Assembly: GCA_964611435.1 (NCBI GenBank)
Contig: CAZSXT010000016.1
Coordinates: 1-64,000 of the forward strand
Source: JAYPHU01 sp964611435
GTDB lineage: Bacteria > Pseudomonadota > Alphaproteobacteria > Rhodospirillales > UBA2165
Length of the DNA stretch: 64,000 bases
Direction: 5' to 3'
Part shown: positions 27,101 to 36,009 of the stretch, one piece after another
How positions within the stretch are numbered: the first letter of the stretch is position 1
How the letters are laid out: each line of letters starts with the position of its first letter
Program-made: the position numbers and the translations under genes
The notes under the pieces: model-generated
What the model was told of the DNA's origin: nothing
Databases searched by the model: none
Seen by the model: only the letters and a program-made list of their open reading frames with translations

Positions 27101-28282
27101 TTACTGTTGGATGACGAGAGAATATTGTCCGTCGGCGGCCATACATTCGGCTTCCGGCAGACCCAGTTCCTTCTTCACGATATTGGTGCCCTGAACCAGG
27201 GAAACCATCTTATAGCGCGCGTGCCGGCGGCTCATGCCTTCCCGGCCCATGCCGCAGTCTGAGCATAGGATCAATCGCTCGGCGGGAATATACTTGAGCG
27301 CCTCGCGGATCGTGTCGGCGATTTCCTCCGGCCGTTCCACCTGAAGGGAATGGTGGTCGATGACGCCGATGGCGATCTTCTTGTCGGTGATCACCTTGCC
27401 GATGGCTTCCAGATCAATATGACCAGAGCTGCAGGACTCGAACGTGATCACGTCCGCGTCCACCTGGGCCAGATATTCGAGGGAGGGTTCGTAGGATTGG
27501 ACTTCCTTGAACATGCGCTGCTGCGACGGGTTGCCCCAGCAAGTGTGGCACCAGACTTCGGTCTTGTCGCGGAGGCCCTTGGTGGTGTTGTTGAACACAT
27601 CAACCAGTTCGGCCATGTCCAGTTTGCCGAAGACTTTGCCCCGGACCGGGATCATGTGGATTTGCGGCTCTTCCAGCTGGATAACGGGGCATCCGGCGTC
27701 CGCCAACTCGTTCAGTTCCTCGTTGATGGCCGCGCCCAACGCGTAAATCCGCTCTACCGGGTCGGTGTAGTATTGGTCATCGACCGCCGCGCCCAACAGT
27801 TCAGGCGTGATGGTGCCAAATTTCACCGGCCGTTTGGTCATCCGCTGGGCGGCCTTCCACATGGCGGTGTATTGTAGATCACCCCGGCCGATGGGGCCGA
27901 CAATCTGCGGCATGACGCGGGCTTCGAGATAATCATGCAGGATATGCCCCATGGGGAAGGCGACGCCGCCGGTTTTCATAATGGCCGGCTTCGGGTCCTT
28001 GCGGTCAAATCCGTCCATGTGGAACAGCGGATACGAGGTCCAACTCTGGCCGCCCACGTCCGGGTCATAGTGCGCATCGCCATCGGTGCAGATATCCAGG
28101 CCGGCGGTTTCCTGCTCCCGCAGATAGACCGAGACCGCATCCATGTACTGTTCCCGGTAGACGGTGTTGACCATGGCTTCGAGGAAGGACTGGCTGCCCA
28201 GGCGTTCGGTAAACCATTCCGGGCGCGGCAGAGAGCCGATCAGCGAGGTCGGCATGACGAGGTCTTTGGTGGCGTTGAGCAT
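27101..28282 (-). CDS. second MetE-core-like zinc methyltransferase
   Basis: The 393-residue protein is a divergent paralog of the one at 23016-24152. It starts SLIGSLPRPEWFTERLG and holds the zinc set His-X-Cys in WCHTCWGN, Glu in VITFESC and Cys in ILCSDCGMG. It lacks the MetE N-terminal domain. GGGAGA stands before the ATG at 28282. It heads an operon with fhs, which ties it to THF one-carbon chemistry rather than to simple methionine synthesis. Methyl donor and acceptor are unknown; a coenzyme-M-transferase-like role is the alternative. Confidence 0.82.
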   Translation of the reverse strand: MLNATKDLVMPTSLIGSLPRPEWFTERLGSQSFLEAMVNTVYREQYMDAVSVYLREQETAGLDICTDGDAHYDPDVGGQSWTSYPLFHMDGFDRKDPKPAIMKTGGVAFPMGHILHDYLEARVMPQIVGPIGRGDLQYTAMWKAAQRMTKRPVKFGTITPELLGAAVDDQYYTDPVERIYALGAAINEELNELADAGCPVIQLEEPQIHMIPVRGKVFGKLDMAELVDVFNNTTKGLRDKTEVWCHTCWGNPSQQRMFKEVQSYEPSLEYLAQVDADVITFESCSSGHIDLEAIGKVITDKKIAIGVIDHHSLQVERPEEIADTIREALKYIPAERLILCSDCGMGREGMSRRHARYKMVSLVQGTNIVKKELGLPEAECMAADGQYSLVIQQ

Positions 28283-28391
28283 GATGCAATCTCCCAGGTG
28301 TATTAATATTAGGGGGTCTCAATCTCGCCCCTTCATTACCCGATATCATATGCTTCACTATTGAATTTACAACAGCCAAATCATTGAGAAC

Positions 28392-29348
28392 TCAGAGGCT
28401 TTCCACGTAATCCGCCATCCGCGCGCGCATCGCTGAATCCGGCATGGGGCCATGCCCGGCGCCCATATTTTCGATCATATGATCGATCCGGCTGGTGGCG
28501 GGAATGGCGCAAGTAACAGCAGGATGGGACACCACGTATTTCAAGAAGAACTGCGCCCAGTTTTGGCAGCCGATCTCGCCGGCCCAGCGGGGCAGGGGTT
28601 TATCGTCATAGGCGTCGAACAGGCCGCCCCGCTGAAACGGCCGGTTGATGATGACCGCCAATTTGCGCTCGCGAGCAAGGGGCAGAAGTACGTCTTCGGC
28701 CTCCCGGTCCCGGACATTGTAGGTGAATTGCACGAAGTCGATGGGCTGGGTGCGCATGATCGCGGCAAAGGCGTGATGTTTGCGCCCATGGGATATGGTG
28801 ATGCCGATGTAGCGGATGCGGCCCTGGGCTTTCAGCTGCAACAGTGTTTCGAGATGGGTTTCCCAATCCACCAGATTGTGGATCTGAAACAGGTCGAACT
28901 TCTCGATCCCCCAGAGATCAAAGGAGTTGGTGATCTGGCGCTCTCCCATGAACCGGGTTTGGGTCCAGACCTTGGTGGCGGAAAACAAACCCTTGGGCTG
29001 ATCCAATTCCGCAAGCGTGTGGCCGATCACCTCCTCCGAGGAGCCATACATGGGCGATGAATCGATCATCCCGCCGCCCCGCTCAAAGAAGGTTTTCACG
29101 ACCTGGGTGCGCTGGCGGCGAAGGTAATTGTCGCTGCCCACGTTCATGGTGATCCAGGAACCCATTCCGATGACCGGCAGGCGCTCCCCGGTCTTAGGGA
29201 TGGGCTTGGCCAGCATTGGAGTCGTCGCGCTTAAACCAGCCCGTGGCCAGGCGAGCGCGCTGATCCCGGCGCCGGCCAAGCCGGCCATACCTGTAAGCCC
29301 GGTGAGAAAGGTGCGGCGTGATACGCCGGAATAAGACTGTGCCACCAT
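28392..29348 (-). CDS. Tat-exported aldo/keto reductase
   Basis: A 318-residue protein beginning with a twin-arginine signal (SRRTFLTG, about residues 9-16, then a hydrophobic stretch to ALAWPRAGLSA). The mature part is an aldo/keto-reductase barrel with GSWITMNVG, MIDSSPMYGSSEEVIG (Asp and Tyr of the catalytic set), FSATKVWTQ (Lys), and FQIHNLVDW (His). I use the ATG at 29348; a TTG at 29390 would lengthen the signal. Exported members of this family are often annotated as oxidoreductases of unknown substrate. It is separated from its neighbours by about 70-110 bp. Confidence 0.82.
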   Translation of the reverse strand: MVAQSYSGVSRRTFLTGLTGMAGLAGAGISALAWPRAGLSATTPMLAKPIPKTGERLPVIGMGSWITMNVGSDNYLRRQRTQVVKTFFERGGGMIDSSPMYGSSEEVIGHTLAELDQPKGLFSATKVWTQTRFMGERQITNSFDLWGIEKFDLFQIHNLVDWETHLETLLQLKAQGRIRYIGITISHGRKHHAFAAIMRTQPIDFVQFTYNVRDREAEDVLLPLARERKLAVIINRPFQRGGLFDAYDDKPLPRWAGEIGCQNWAQFFLKYVVSHPAVTCAIPATSRIDHMIENMGAGHGPMPDSAMRARMADYVESL

Positions 29349-29418
29349 AACCTTCGCATGGTGGCACAATCGGTCCGAGATTTCAGACAAAATTCGGTGA
29401 GCTGGATGCTCGCCAGAA

Positions 29419-30354
29419 TTATTTCTCCGGCGCGTACTTGCCGGTGAGCTGCGGCGCGTGGGGCGGATCGAAGCCCTGCTCCTGGCGGTCCAGCCGGGTT
29501 TCCCGTGACCAGGTGCGTTTCAGATCATCCTGAATGTTGATCATCAGCTTGCCCAGCCCTTCACATTCCAGCTCCACCACGTCGCCGTCCTGGAAGGCGT
29601 TCAGCCCCCGGTGGTTGGTGCCGGTGGCGAGGATATCGCCGGGCTCCAGCGTATGGGCCTGGCTGACGAAGGCGATGCACTTTTTGATGTCGTGCGCCAT
29701 ATCGTCGGTGTTGAAGTCCTGTTTGATCTCGCCGTTGACCCAAAGCTTGATCGGCATCTTCTGCGGATCGTCGATTTCGTCCTTGGTGACGATGTACGGC
29801 CCGATTGGCGCGAACGTGTCGCGGTTCTTCATCTGATAGAAAAACGCGGTGGCCGGGCCGAGGCCGCGGGCCGAGCCGTCGATGAAGTTCACATAGCCGA
29901 ACACATAGTCCATGGCGTCGTCATAGCTGACATCCTTGGCCCGCTTGCCGATGACCAGGCCGAGTTCCGCCTCGCCTTCCCAAATGGTGGCGGGGATGTC
30001 TTCCATGATCATCGTGTCGCCCGGTCCGATGATGCTGTGGGGCGACTTTGTGAAGGCGTTGATGGGCGCCGGTGCGTCGCGGGTGCCGTTTTCCATATAG
30101 TTCACGGCCATACAGTCGATGTTCAGCGGGCGGGGCAGGGGCGGACGAATGCGCACGCTGTCTTCCGGCACGACCGGGCCGGCGGCGGCGGCTTCTTCCA
30201 GTTTGGCCCGGTATTGATCAAAATTCTCGATCAGGCCCGAGATCAGGTCCTGGGGGTGGGTGTGCGGGATGTCTTGCGCGGCGGCCGAGACATCGACTAC
30301 GCCGGCGTCGGTCAGCACGCCCAGTTTAAAATCGTCGAAAAAGAGTATCTTCAT
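29419..30354 (-). CDS. fumarylacetoacetate hydrolase family protein
   Basis: The 311-residue protein has the FAH C-terminal fold: metal ligands in TIWEGEAELGLVIGKRAKDV (Glu-X-Glu) and FGYVNFIDGSARGLGP (Asp), and the closing ALEPGDILATGT-like TLEPGDILATGTNHRGL. Members act on acylpyruvates or 2-hydroxy-dienoates late in aromatic breakdown. The ATG at 30354 fits the family start MKILFFDDFKLGVL. It is divergent from the molybdopterin hydroxylase gene, sharing a 186-bp regulatory gap. Confidence 0.88.
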   Translation of the reverse strand: MKILFFDDFKLGVLTDAGVVDVSAAAQDIPHTHPQDLISGLIENFDQYRAKLEEAAAAGPVVPEDSVRIRPPLPRPLNIDCMAVNYMENGTRDAPAPINAFTKSPHSIIGPGDTMIMEDIPATIWEGEAELGLVIGKRAKDVSYDDAMDYVFGYVNFIDGSARGLGPATAFFYQMKNRDTFAPIGPYIVTKDEIDDPQKMPIKLWVNGEIKQDFNTDDMAHDIKKCIAFVSQAHTLEPGDILATGTNHRGLNAFQDGDVVELECEGLGKLMINIQDDLKRTWSRETRLDRQEQGFDPPHAPQLTGKYAPEK

Positions 30355-30540
30355 AATCGTCCCCTGATGGTTCCTTGCTTGCCGGCTTTCCGGCTCTGGC
30401 CGGATTGGGGCATTCCTCACCGGACAGGTCAAGGCTGTTTGGCGATGTAGAGGGCCAGAGAAGGTCAGAGAGGGATTGAGGTTCAGGACTGGAGGCCTAC
30501 AATACGCGCCAAATTCAGCCCAATTCAGGAGCCAGTCACC

Positions 30541-32865
30541 ATGGGAATTGTCGCTATCGGTCAATCCGTTACCCGGGATGAAGATCCCGTCTTGCTCACT
30601 GGCCGCGGCCAATATAACGGCGATATCAATCTGCCGAATATGGCTTATGGTTATGTGCTGCGTTCGCCCCATGCCCGGGCCAAAATTAAATCCATCGACA
30701 CGTCCGCTGCCGCCGCCATGGAAGGTGTGGCCGCCGTGTTGACCGGCGATGATTTGATGGCGGATAAGATCGGCAAAATGCCCCTGGTGGTGCCGCCAAT
30801 CCCCGGTCTGGATATCGAGACCGTACATCGCCCGGCGCGCTATGGTCTGGCTGTTGGCGAAGTGCGCGTGGTGGGGGACCCGGTGGCGTTTATCGTCGCC
30901 GACAGTCTGCTGATCGCCAAGGATGCGGCCGAATTGGTCGAGGTCGACTACGAGGTGCTGGACCCGGTGACCGATGCGTTGACGTCAAAAGACGGCTCCA
31001 CGGTCACGGTGTGGGAAGACCGGCCGGGTAATATCGCGTTTGAAAAAGACTTTGGCGACAAGGAGGCGACAGACGCAGCCTTCGCCGCCGCCGCCCACGT
31101 GGTGCGCCACGAGATGGTGGTAAACCGGGTGGCCGTCAGCTCCATGGAACCCCGGGGTACGACCGCCGACTTTGATCCGAAGACGGGCCACACGACGGTC
31201 TATATCGGCACCCAGGGCGTATTCGGCATGCGCAAGACCCTGGCTGAACAGATTTTCAATGATAAGGAAGAAAACTTCCGGGTGGTGACCGGCCATATGG
31301 GCGGCAGCTTCGGCATGAAGAACACGTACCCCGAAAACATCCTAACCATCTGGGCGTCTCGACGTTTGGGCCGGCCGGTGAAGTGGGAAAACGACCGCCA
31401 AGAGTCGCTGTTGAGCGATTATCAGGGCCGGGGCAAGCAGGCGTTGGCCGAGCTCGCGCTGGATGCGGACGGCAAGTTCCTCGCGATCCGGGCCGACATC
31501 GTCGCCAATCTGGGGGCATATCTCTCGCCCTTGGCCTTCATGCATACGATGCTGAGCATCGGCGGGCTCACGGGCGTCTATAACTTCCCGACGGCGTTCC
31601 ACAAGATCACCGGCGTCTTTACCAATACCGGCTCAACCAACCCGTACCGGGGGTCAAACCGGCCCGACACGGCCTACATCCTGGAACGGATGATCGACAT
31701 TGCGGCTGAACAGACCGGAATCGATAGGTTCGAGCTGCGTCGCCGCAACATCATTCCGTCTGCGATTATGCCCCATAAGACACCGCTTGGGCCGGTCTAT
31801 GACTGTGGCGAGTTCGAAAAGAATATGGACGATGCGTTGAGCAAGATCGACTTTGCCGGCTTTGCCGCCCGCAAAGAGGCTTCGGCCAAGGCGGGTAAAC
31901 TGCGCGGCTTCGGTCTCGCCAACAATGTGGAAGCCGCCGGCGGCGTTGGTCAGGAATTCGCCGACATTGCCTTTGCTGAAGACGGCAGCGCAACGATTTC
32001 TGTCGGCACCACAGACAACGGCCAGGGCCATGCCGCCATGTACAAGATCGTGGTCTGCGACCGGCTCGGCATCGATCCGGACAGGGTGCGGGTGATCGAA
32101 GGGGATTCCGACGCGCTGGCCCAAGGCAACGGCACCGGTGGCTCCCGCGTTTCCTCCTACGGTTCCAGTGCCGCGCTGGCCGCCGCCGACGGACTGGTGG
32201 AGAAAGGCCGCAAGATTGCCGCACATATCCTGGAGGCCGGCCTCAGCGATATTGAATTCGACGACGGTCGCTTCGTGGTCGCCGGCACGGACAAGGAAGT
32301 CTCCATCGACGAGGTGATCAAGGTGGCCTTCCAGCCGGATCAATTGCCCCCGGATATGGAAGCGGGCTTTGCCGAGGAAGGTGTGTTTACCGGCAAGGCG
32401 CCCAATTATCCCAACGGCTGTCATGTTTGCGAGGTGGAGGTCGATCCCGATACGGGCGGCGTTGATCTGGTGCGCTATGTGGCGGTCAGCGATGTCGGCA
32501 CGATTATCAACCGGCTCACGTTGGACGGGCAGATCCATGGCGGCATCGGCCAGGGGGCCGGGCAGGTCCTGATGGAAGGGCTACAGTATGACGAAAATTC
32601 GGGCCAGTTGCTGACCGGTTCCTTCCTTGATTACGCCATGCCCCGGGCCAGCGATTTCCCGGCCTTTGAACTAGCGGACAACCCGACCTTTACCGAGGCC
32701 AATCCCTTGGGCGTTAAGGGGGCGGGCGAAGTGGGCACGGCCTGCGCCATGCCGGCGGTGGTCAACGCCGTGGTGGATGCGTTGAAGGATCATGGTGTCG
32801 CCCATATCGACATGCCGCTCTCGGCGGAGAAAGTCTGGGCCGCCATGCATCAGCCAAGACATTGA
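30541..32865 (+). CDS. molybdopterin-binding hydroxylase large subunit (xanthine dehydrogenase family), orphan 1
   Basis: The 774-residue protein is full length for a molybdenum hydroxylase large subunit. It shows GRGQYNGDI, FRVVTGHMGGSFGMKN, the YRGSNRPDTAYILERMID strand and the active-site glutamate in GVKGAGEVGTACAMPAVVNAV. The AYRCSFR loop of true CO dehydrogenase is absent (here PYRGSNR), so it hydroxylates an organic, probably N-heterocyclic, substrate. No 2Fe-2S small subunit or FAD medium subunit is adjacent. RidA and an arylformamidase-like gene follow at 12 and 10 bp. Confidence 0.9.
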   Translation: MGIVAIGQSVTRDEDPVLLTGRGQYNGDINLPNMAYGYVLRSPHARAKIKSIDTSAAAAMEGVAAVLTGDDLMADKIGKMPLVVPPIPGLDIETVHRPARYGLAVGEVRVVGDPVAFIVADSLLIAKDAAELVEVDYEVLDPVTDALTSKDGSTVTVWEDRPGNIAFEKDFGDKEATDAAFAAAAHVVRHEMVVNRVAVSSMEPRGTTADFDPKTGHTTVYIGTQGVFGMRKTLAEQIFNDKEENFRVVTGHMGGSFGMKNTYPENILTIWASRRLGRPVKWENDRQESLLSDYQGRGKQALAELALDADGKFLAIRADIVANLGAYLSPLAFMHTMLSIGGLTGVYNFPTAFHKITGVFTNTGSTNPYRGSNRPDTAYILERMIDIAAEQTGIDRFELRRRNIIPSAIMPHKTPLGPVYDCGEFEKNMDDALSKIDFAGFAARKEASAKAGKLRGFGLANNVEAAGGVGQEFADIAFAEDGSATISVGTTDNGQGHAAMYKIVVCDRLGIDPDRVRVIEGDSDALAQGNGTGGSRVSSYGSSAALAAADGLVEKGRKIAAHILEAGLSDIEFDDGRFVVAGTDKEVSIDEVIKVAFQPDQLPPDMEAGFAEEGVFTGKAPNYPNGCHVCEVEVDPDTGGVDLVRYVAVSDVGTIINRLTLDGQIHGGIGQGAGQVLMEGLQYDENSGQLLTGSFLDYAMPRASDFPAFELADNPTFTEANPLGVKGAGEVGTACAMPAVVNAVVDALKDHGVAHIDMPLSAEKVWAAMHQPRH

Positions 32866-32877
32866 GGCTGCTTAGCG

Positions 32878-33279
32878 ATGGCGCACGAGATTATCCGATC
32901 TGAAGACTTAAGCGAGCCGGCCGGCGTCTTTGTCCAGGCAACACGTGTGCCTGCCGGCAGTGACGTCATTCACGTGTCCGGGTTGACCAGCCGCGCCAAG
33001 GATGGAAGCACGTTTGCGCCCAACGATATAAGAGCCCAGACGCGGCATATACTTGAAAATCTGACGAAAATTTTGGCCAGCGTCGGCGCCACCTTGGATG
33101 ATGTCGCTAAGGTGACCGTCTACATCACCGACATGAATGATTTTGACGTCATCCACGAGGTCCGGCGGGAATTCTTCGTGAATACCCGCCCGGCCTCGAC
33201 GATGGTTGAGGTGTCGAAGCTTGTCCATGACGACATGCTCATCGAGATTGAGGCCGTGGCCTACGTTAAAACCGGGTGA
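32878..33279 (+). CDS. RidA-family enamine/imine deaminase-like protein
   Basis: The 133-residue protein has RidA length and the conserved VNTRPASTMVEVSKLVHDDMLIEIEAVAYV C-terminus, including the arginine that binds carboxylates. RidA proteins hydrolyse reactive 2-aminoacrylate-type imines, and operon-linked members act on ring-opening intermediates. It lies 12 bp after the molybdenum hydroxylase gene and 10 bp before an arylformamidase-like gene, so a nitrogen-containing intermediate is suggested. Confidence 0.88.
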   Translation: MAHEIIRSEDLSEPAGVFVQATRVPAGSDVIHVSGLTSRAKDGSTFAPNDIRAQTRHILENLTKILASVGATLDDVAKVTVYITDMNDFDVIHEVRREFFVNTRPASTMVEVSKLVHDDMLIEIEAVAYVKTG

Positions 33280-33289
33280 CGTGAAACCG

Positions 33290-34014
33290 ATGTCCGATCC
33301 CCTGGTCTACCGGAACTTTACTCAAGCCCAGCTGAACGACGCCTACAATCAGGCGACCCTGGTCCCCGATATCAGCGATCACCAGGCCCGCCAGGCGGAC
33401 GAGACCGCCAAGGCGCGGGAGATTCTGCCCTGCCGGCTCGGCGTTCCCTACGGACCTAAGGACGCCGAATATATCGACGTCTATGGGGAGGCGGATGGAT
33501 CGCGGCCGGCGATGATCTACACCCATGGCGNNNNNNNNNNNNNNNNNNNNNNNNNNNNNNNNNNNNNNNNNNNNNNNNNNNNNNNNNNNNNNNNNNNNNN
33601 NNNNNNNNNNNNNNNNNNNNNNNNNNNNNNGGCGCCGACTGGACGGGAGAGTTCGGTTTGCCCAGCAATCTGATAAAAGGACTGACCAGCATCAGCGGGC
33701 TGTATGATCTGGAGCCGGTACGGCATAGTTCCCGCAACGAGTACCTGTTCCTGGATGAGGCGGCGGCGGACCGGTTGTCGCCCATGTCCGTACTGGACCG
33801 GATGCCGCCGGCGGTGGTCACCGGCTGGGGAGGCAAGGAGTTGGACGAGTTCCAGCGTCAGAGCACGGAGTTCACTGCAGTGCTCAAAGCTTCAGGGCGG
33901 ACCGTGGCCGACAACTTCTTTGCCGGCGACAATCACTTCCAAATGGCGAACCGCCTGCACGAGACAGGCAGCCCGATCTTCACCGCCACGTGTGAAATGA
34001 TGGGGTTAGTTTAA
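33290..34014 (+). CDS. alpha/beta hydrolase, arylformamidase-like (interrupted by scaffold gap)
   Basis: The left 80 codons run MSDPLVYRNFTQAQLNDAYNQ to MIYTHG, the oxyanion strand of an alpha/beta hydrolase. After 100 N the right 128 codons give KGLTSISGLYDLEPVRHSSRNEYLFLD, which resembles kynurenine formamidases, and the catalytic GDNHFQM histidine near the end. The nucleophile elbow (GHSAG) should lie in the gap. Frame requires the true gap to be 2 mod 3 bases long; family size suggests roughly 200 bases are missing. The gene is not necessarily broken in the organism. Confidence 0.75.
33531..33630. other. 100-N scaffold gap with missing sequence
   Basis: Exactly 100 N. The flanks share only GGCG, so unlike the gap at 56.7 kb this one hides real sequence, within the arylformamidase-like gene. 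Confidence 0.9.
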
Positions 34015-34023
34015 GGAAGGCCG

Positions 34024-34236
34024 TTAACCGGCCGTTGAATCCTTGGTTCGGTTGGTTTTGATGCCGAATATTATATAACCGGGACAAATCCCCAAAAAGG
34101 CTGTCACCAAGGGTACGATCCCGATCCACCCGATAAAGTTATAGCCGGTCTCCGGTCCAAAATTCGCGAATGAAATCAGCCCTATGCCGATCATTATCCG
34201 CAGGATTTTGTCGCTGCTGCCCACATTTTGTTCCAT
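34024..34236 (-). CDS. DUF2892 small inner-membrane protein
   Basis: A 70-residue protein with two hydrophobic segments, starting MEQNVGSSDKILRIMIGIGLISF and containing the IGWIGIVPLVTAFLGICPGY region typical of DUF2892 (YgaP-like membrane part). There is no rhodanese domain. The ATG at 34236 has AGGCAGG upstream; a longer frame to 34281 is less likely. Function unknown. It converges on the hydrolase gene with 9 bp between stops. Confidence 0.8.
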   Translation of the reverse strand: MEQNVGSSDKILRIMIGIGLISFANFGPETGYNFIGWIGIVPLVTAFLGICPGYIIFGIKTNRTKDSTAG

Positions 34237-34396
34237 CAGACCTGCCTCTGCACTATTGATATTTCGACCATGACACCCCAACTTACCATAAGTGGTATCG
34301 GCGCAGGGATTTTCAAGACCAGTATCGCAACAAATAGAGGTTCAAAGGAACGCTCACCAGAAGCGTTAGATAAAGATAACGGGGGCTACAGGCGCG

Positions 34397-35995
34397 ATGC
34401 AGAACCCAAAATGGATAGCCGCTTATGCGGTCTTCTATACGTTGGTCTATCACGCTCAGCGCGGGTTGGCGCCTGAAGGTGATCTGCCCCTCATTGACCT
34501 GACGGCAGGCCTCACGTTTGCTGCTGCGGCCATTTCGGGCTGGCGCTGGCTGCCGGCCCTTCTTGTCACCGCGTTTGCCAATGCCCTACCCCAGCTGCTT
34601 GAAGAGCAGGATATTTATTTAGCGGGTTCCCAATTTTTTCATGTACTTTTGTTTGGCGTTTCAGGCTGCCGGTTCGGCCTCTTGATCCGCGAAAATGGCG
34701 GCAGGTTTTCCCAGTATACGGGGGTCAGCCTCTTCGCGATTGGTCTTGGCGGCTCCTTTCTCTACGCCGTCGCGGTGCAAAGACTCGCGGGGCTCACGGC
34801 GCCGATTGGCCGGGATGAGCTGGAGCATCTGTTTTTCCTATCCTGGGGAAGCAACTTTGCCGGCCTCATGACGATTGCACCCTTGGCCCTGTGGGTTTGG
34901 GGGTACCTGCAAGGTTTCTCCCGGCTTTCCGTCGCGGTTTTGAAGGAGCATGTCACTAGTTCAACGCTGGTTTCCCTATATGTGTCATCGATCGCGGTAG
35001 TCGTCATGGTCGCTTTCTTTCCGACCTTGGTTGTGGAAGCGCCGAGAATTCTATTTGTCACGCTAATCCCGGTCACCCTTATTGGGTTAAGCTACGGGCT
35101 CCTGGCTGCATCGACCGCGACCGCATTGGTGGGTGTTTCACTGGTGTTGGCAACAGTGATTGTCGGCCAATCCCTCTTCAATGAAATAGAGTTCCAAATC
35201 CTCATGGGTGTGGCGGCATCCCTTTCGGTAATTGCCGGCGGCGCCAGAAACGACCGTGAAGAGGCGCTCCGGCGGGCGGAAGTCTCGCTACAGGCGAAAT
35301 CCGATTTTCTCTCCTCCATGAGTCATGAGCTTCGAACACCGCTCAACGCTATCATGGGATTTGGCCATATGCTGACTTCCGATCCATCCGCGCCGCTGTC
35401 CGACCGGCAAAAGGAATATGCCGAGATCATCTCTAAAAGCGGCGAAGATCTGCTTTACCTGATCGAACAGGTACTGGAGCTGAATAAAATCGAACCGGGA
35501 CACCTAAAGCTTCAACTCGAAAATGTCGCTGTGGCGGAATTGCTGGAAGCCGCCACGGCGCAAATGCTTCCCTTGGCGCGGGAGCGGGGGATTGGGATTG
35601 CCAATAAGGTTCCCGGGGTAGGTCCGCCTGATCTTTGGGCCGATAAAATACGGCTCGGGCAGGTGCTACGAAACATTCTGTCCAACGCGGTGAAATACAA
35701 TGAAGACGGCGGAAAGATCATTTTGACCGGTGAGGCCATGGAGCCCGGTTGGTATCGCCTCTCCATCACCGATACGGGTCCCGGAATAGCGGGGGATGTG
35801 GCCGAGAAGGTGTTTGAACCGTTTGATCGTTTAGGTATGGAAAGCGGCGCCGTGCCGGGCACGGGCATCGGCTTGACCATTTGCAAACAGATCATGGATG
35901 CGCTCGACGGGCGGATCGGATTTGATACCCGGCTGGGTGAGGGGACGACCTTTTGGATCGAACTTCCCGTCGCGTCTGCACAAATATCTAACTAG
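34397..35995 (+). CDS. membrane histidine kinase with MASE1-like sensor
   Basis: The 532-residue protein has eight or so hydrophobic segments in the first 280 residues, with the MASE1-like opening DLTAGLTFAAAAISGWRWLPALL and WGSNFAGLMTIAPLALWVWG. A DHp helix with SHELRTPLNAIMGF (His 310) and a HATPase domain with N-box NILSNAVKYNEDGG, DTGPGIAG and GTGIGLTICKQIMDALDG follow. No receiver domain is attached and no response regulator gene is adjacent, so it is an orphan kinase. The signal is unknown. Confidence 0.88.
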   Translation: MQNPKWIAAYAVFYTLVYHAQRGLAPEGDLPLIDLTAGLTFAAAAISGWRWLPALLVTAFANALPQLLEEQDIYLAGSQFFHVLLFGVSGCRFGLLIRENGGRFSQYTGVSLFAIGLGGSFLYAVAVQRLAGLTAPIGRDELEHLFFLSWGSNFAGLMTIAPLALWVWGYLQGFSRLSVAVLKEHVTSSTLVSLYVSSIAVVVMVAFFPTLVVEAPRILFVTLIPVTLIGLSYGLLAASTATALVGVSLVLATVIVGQSLFNEIEFQILMGVAASLSVIAGGARNDREEALRRAEVSLQAKSDFLSSMSHELRTPLNAIMGFGHMLTSDPSAPLSDRQKEYAEIISKSGEDLLYLIEQVLELNKIEPGHLKLQLENVAVAELLEAATAQMLPLARERGIGIANKVPGVGPPDLWADKIRLGQVLRNILSNAVKYNEDGGKIILTGEAMEPGWYRLSITDTGPGIAGDVAEKVFEPFDRLGMESGAVPGTGIGLTICKQIMDALDGRIGFDTRLGEGTTFWIELPVASAQISN

Positions 35996-36009
35996 CGGCT
36001 GTTGCGGTC

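Noticed and set aside
30541..32865. Calling the large subunit a CO dehydrogenase (coxL)
   Set aside because: The AYRCSFR active-site loop of form I CO dehydrogenase is missing; the sequence reads PYRGSNR. The same applies to 43729-46059.
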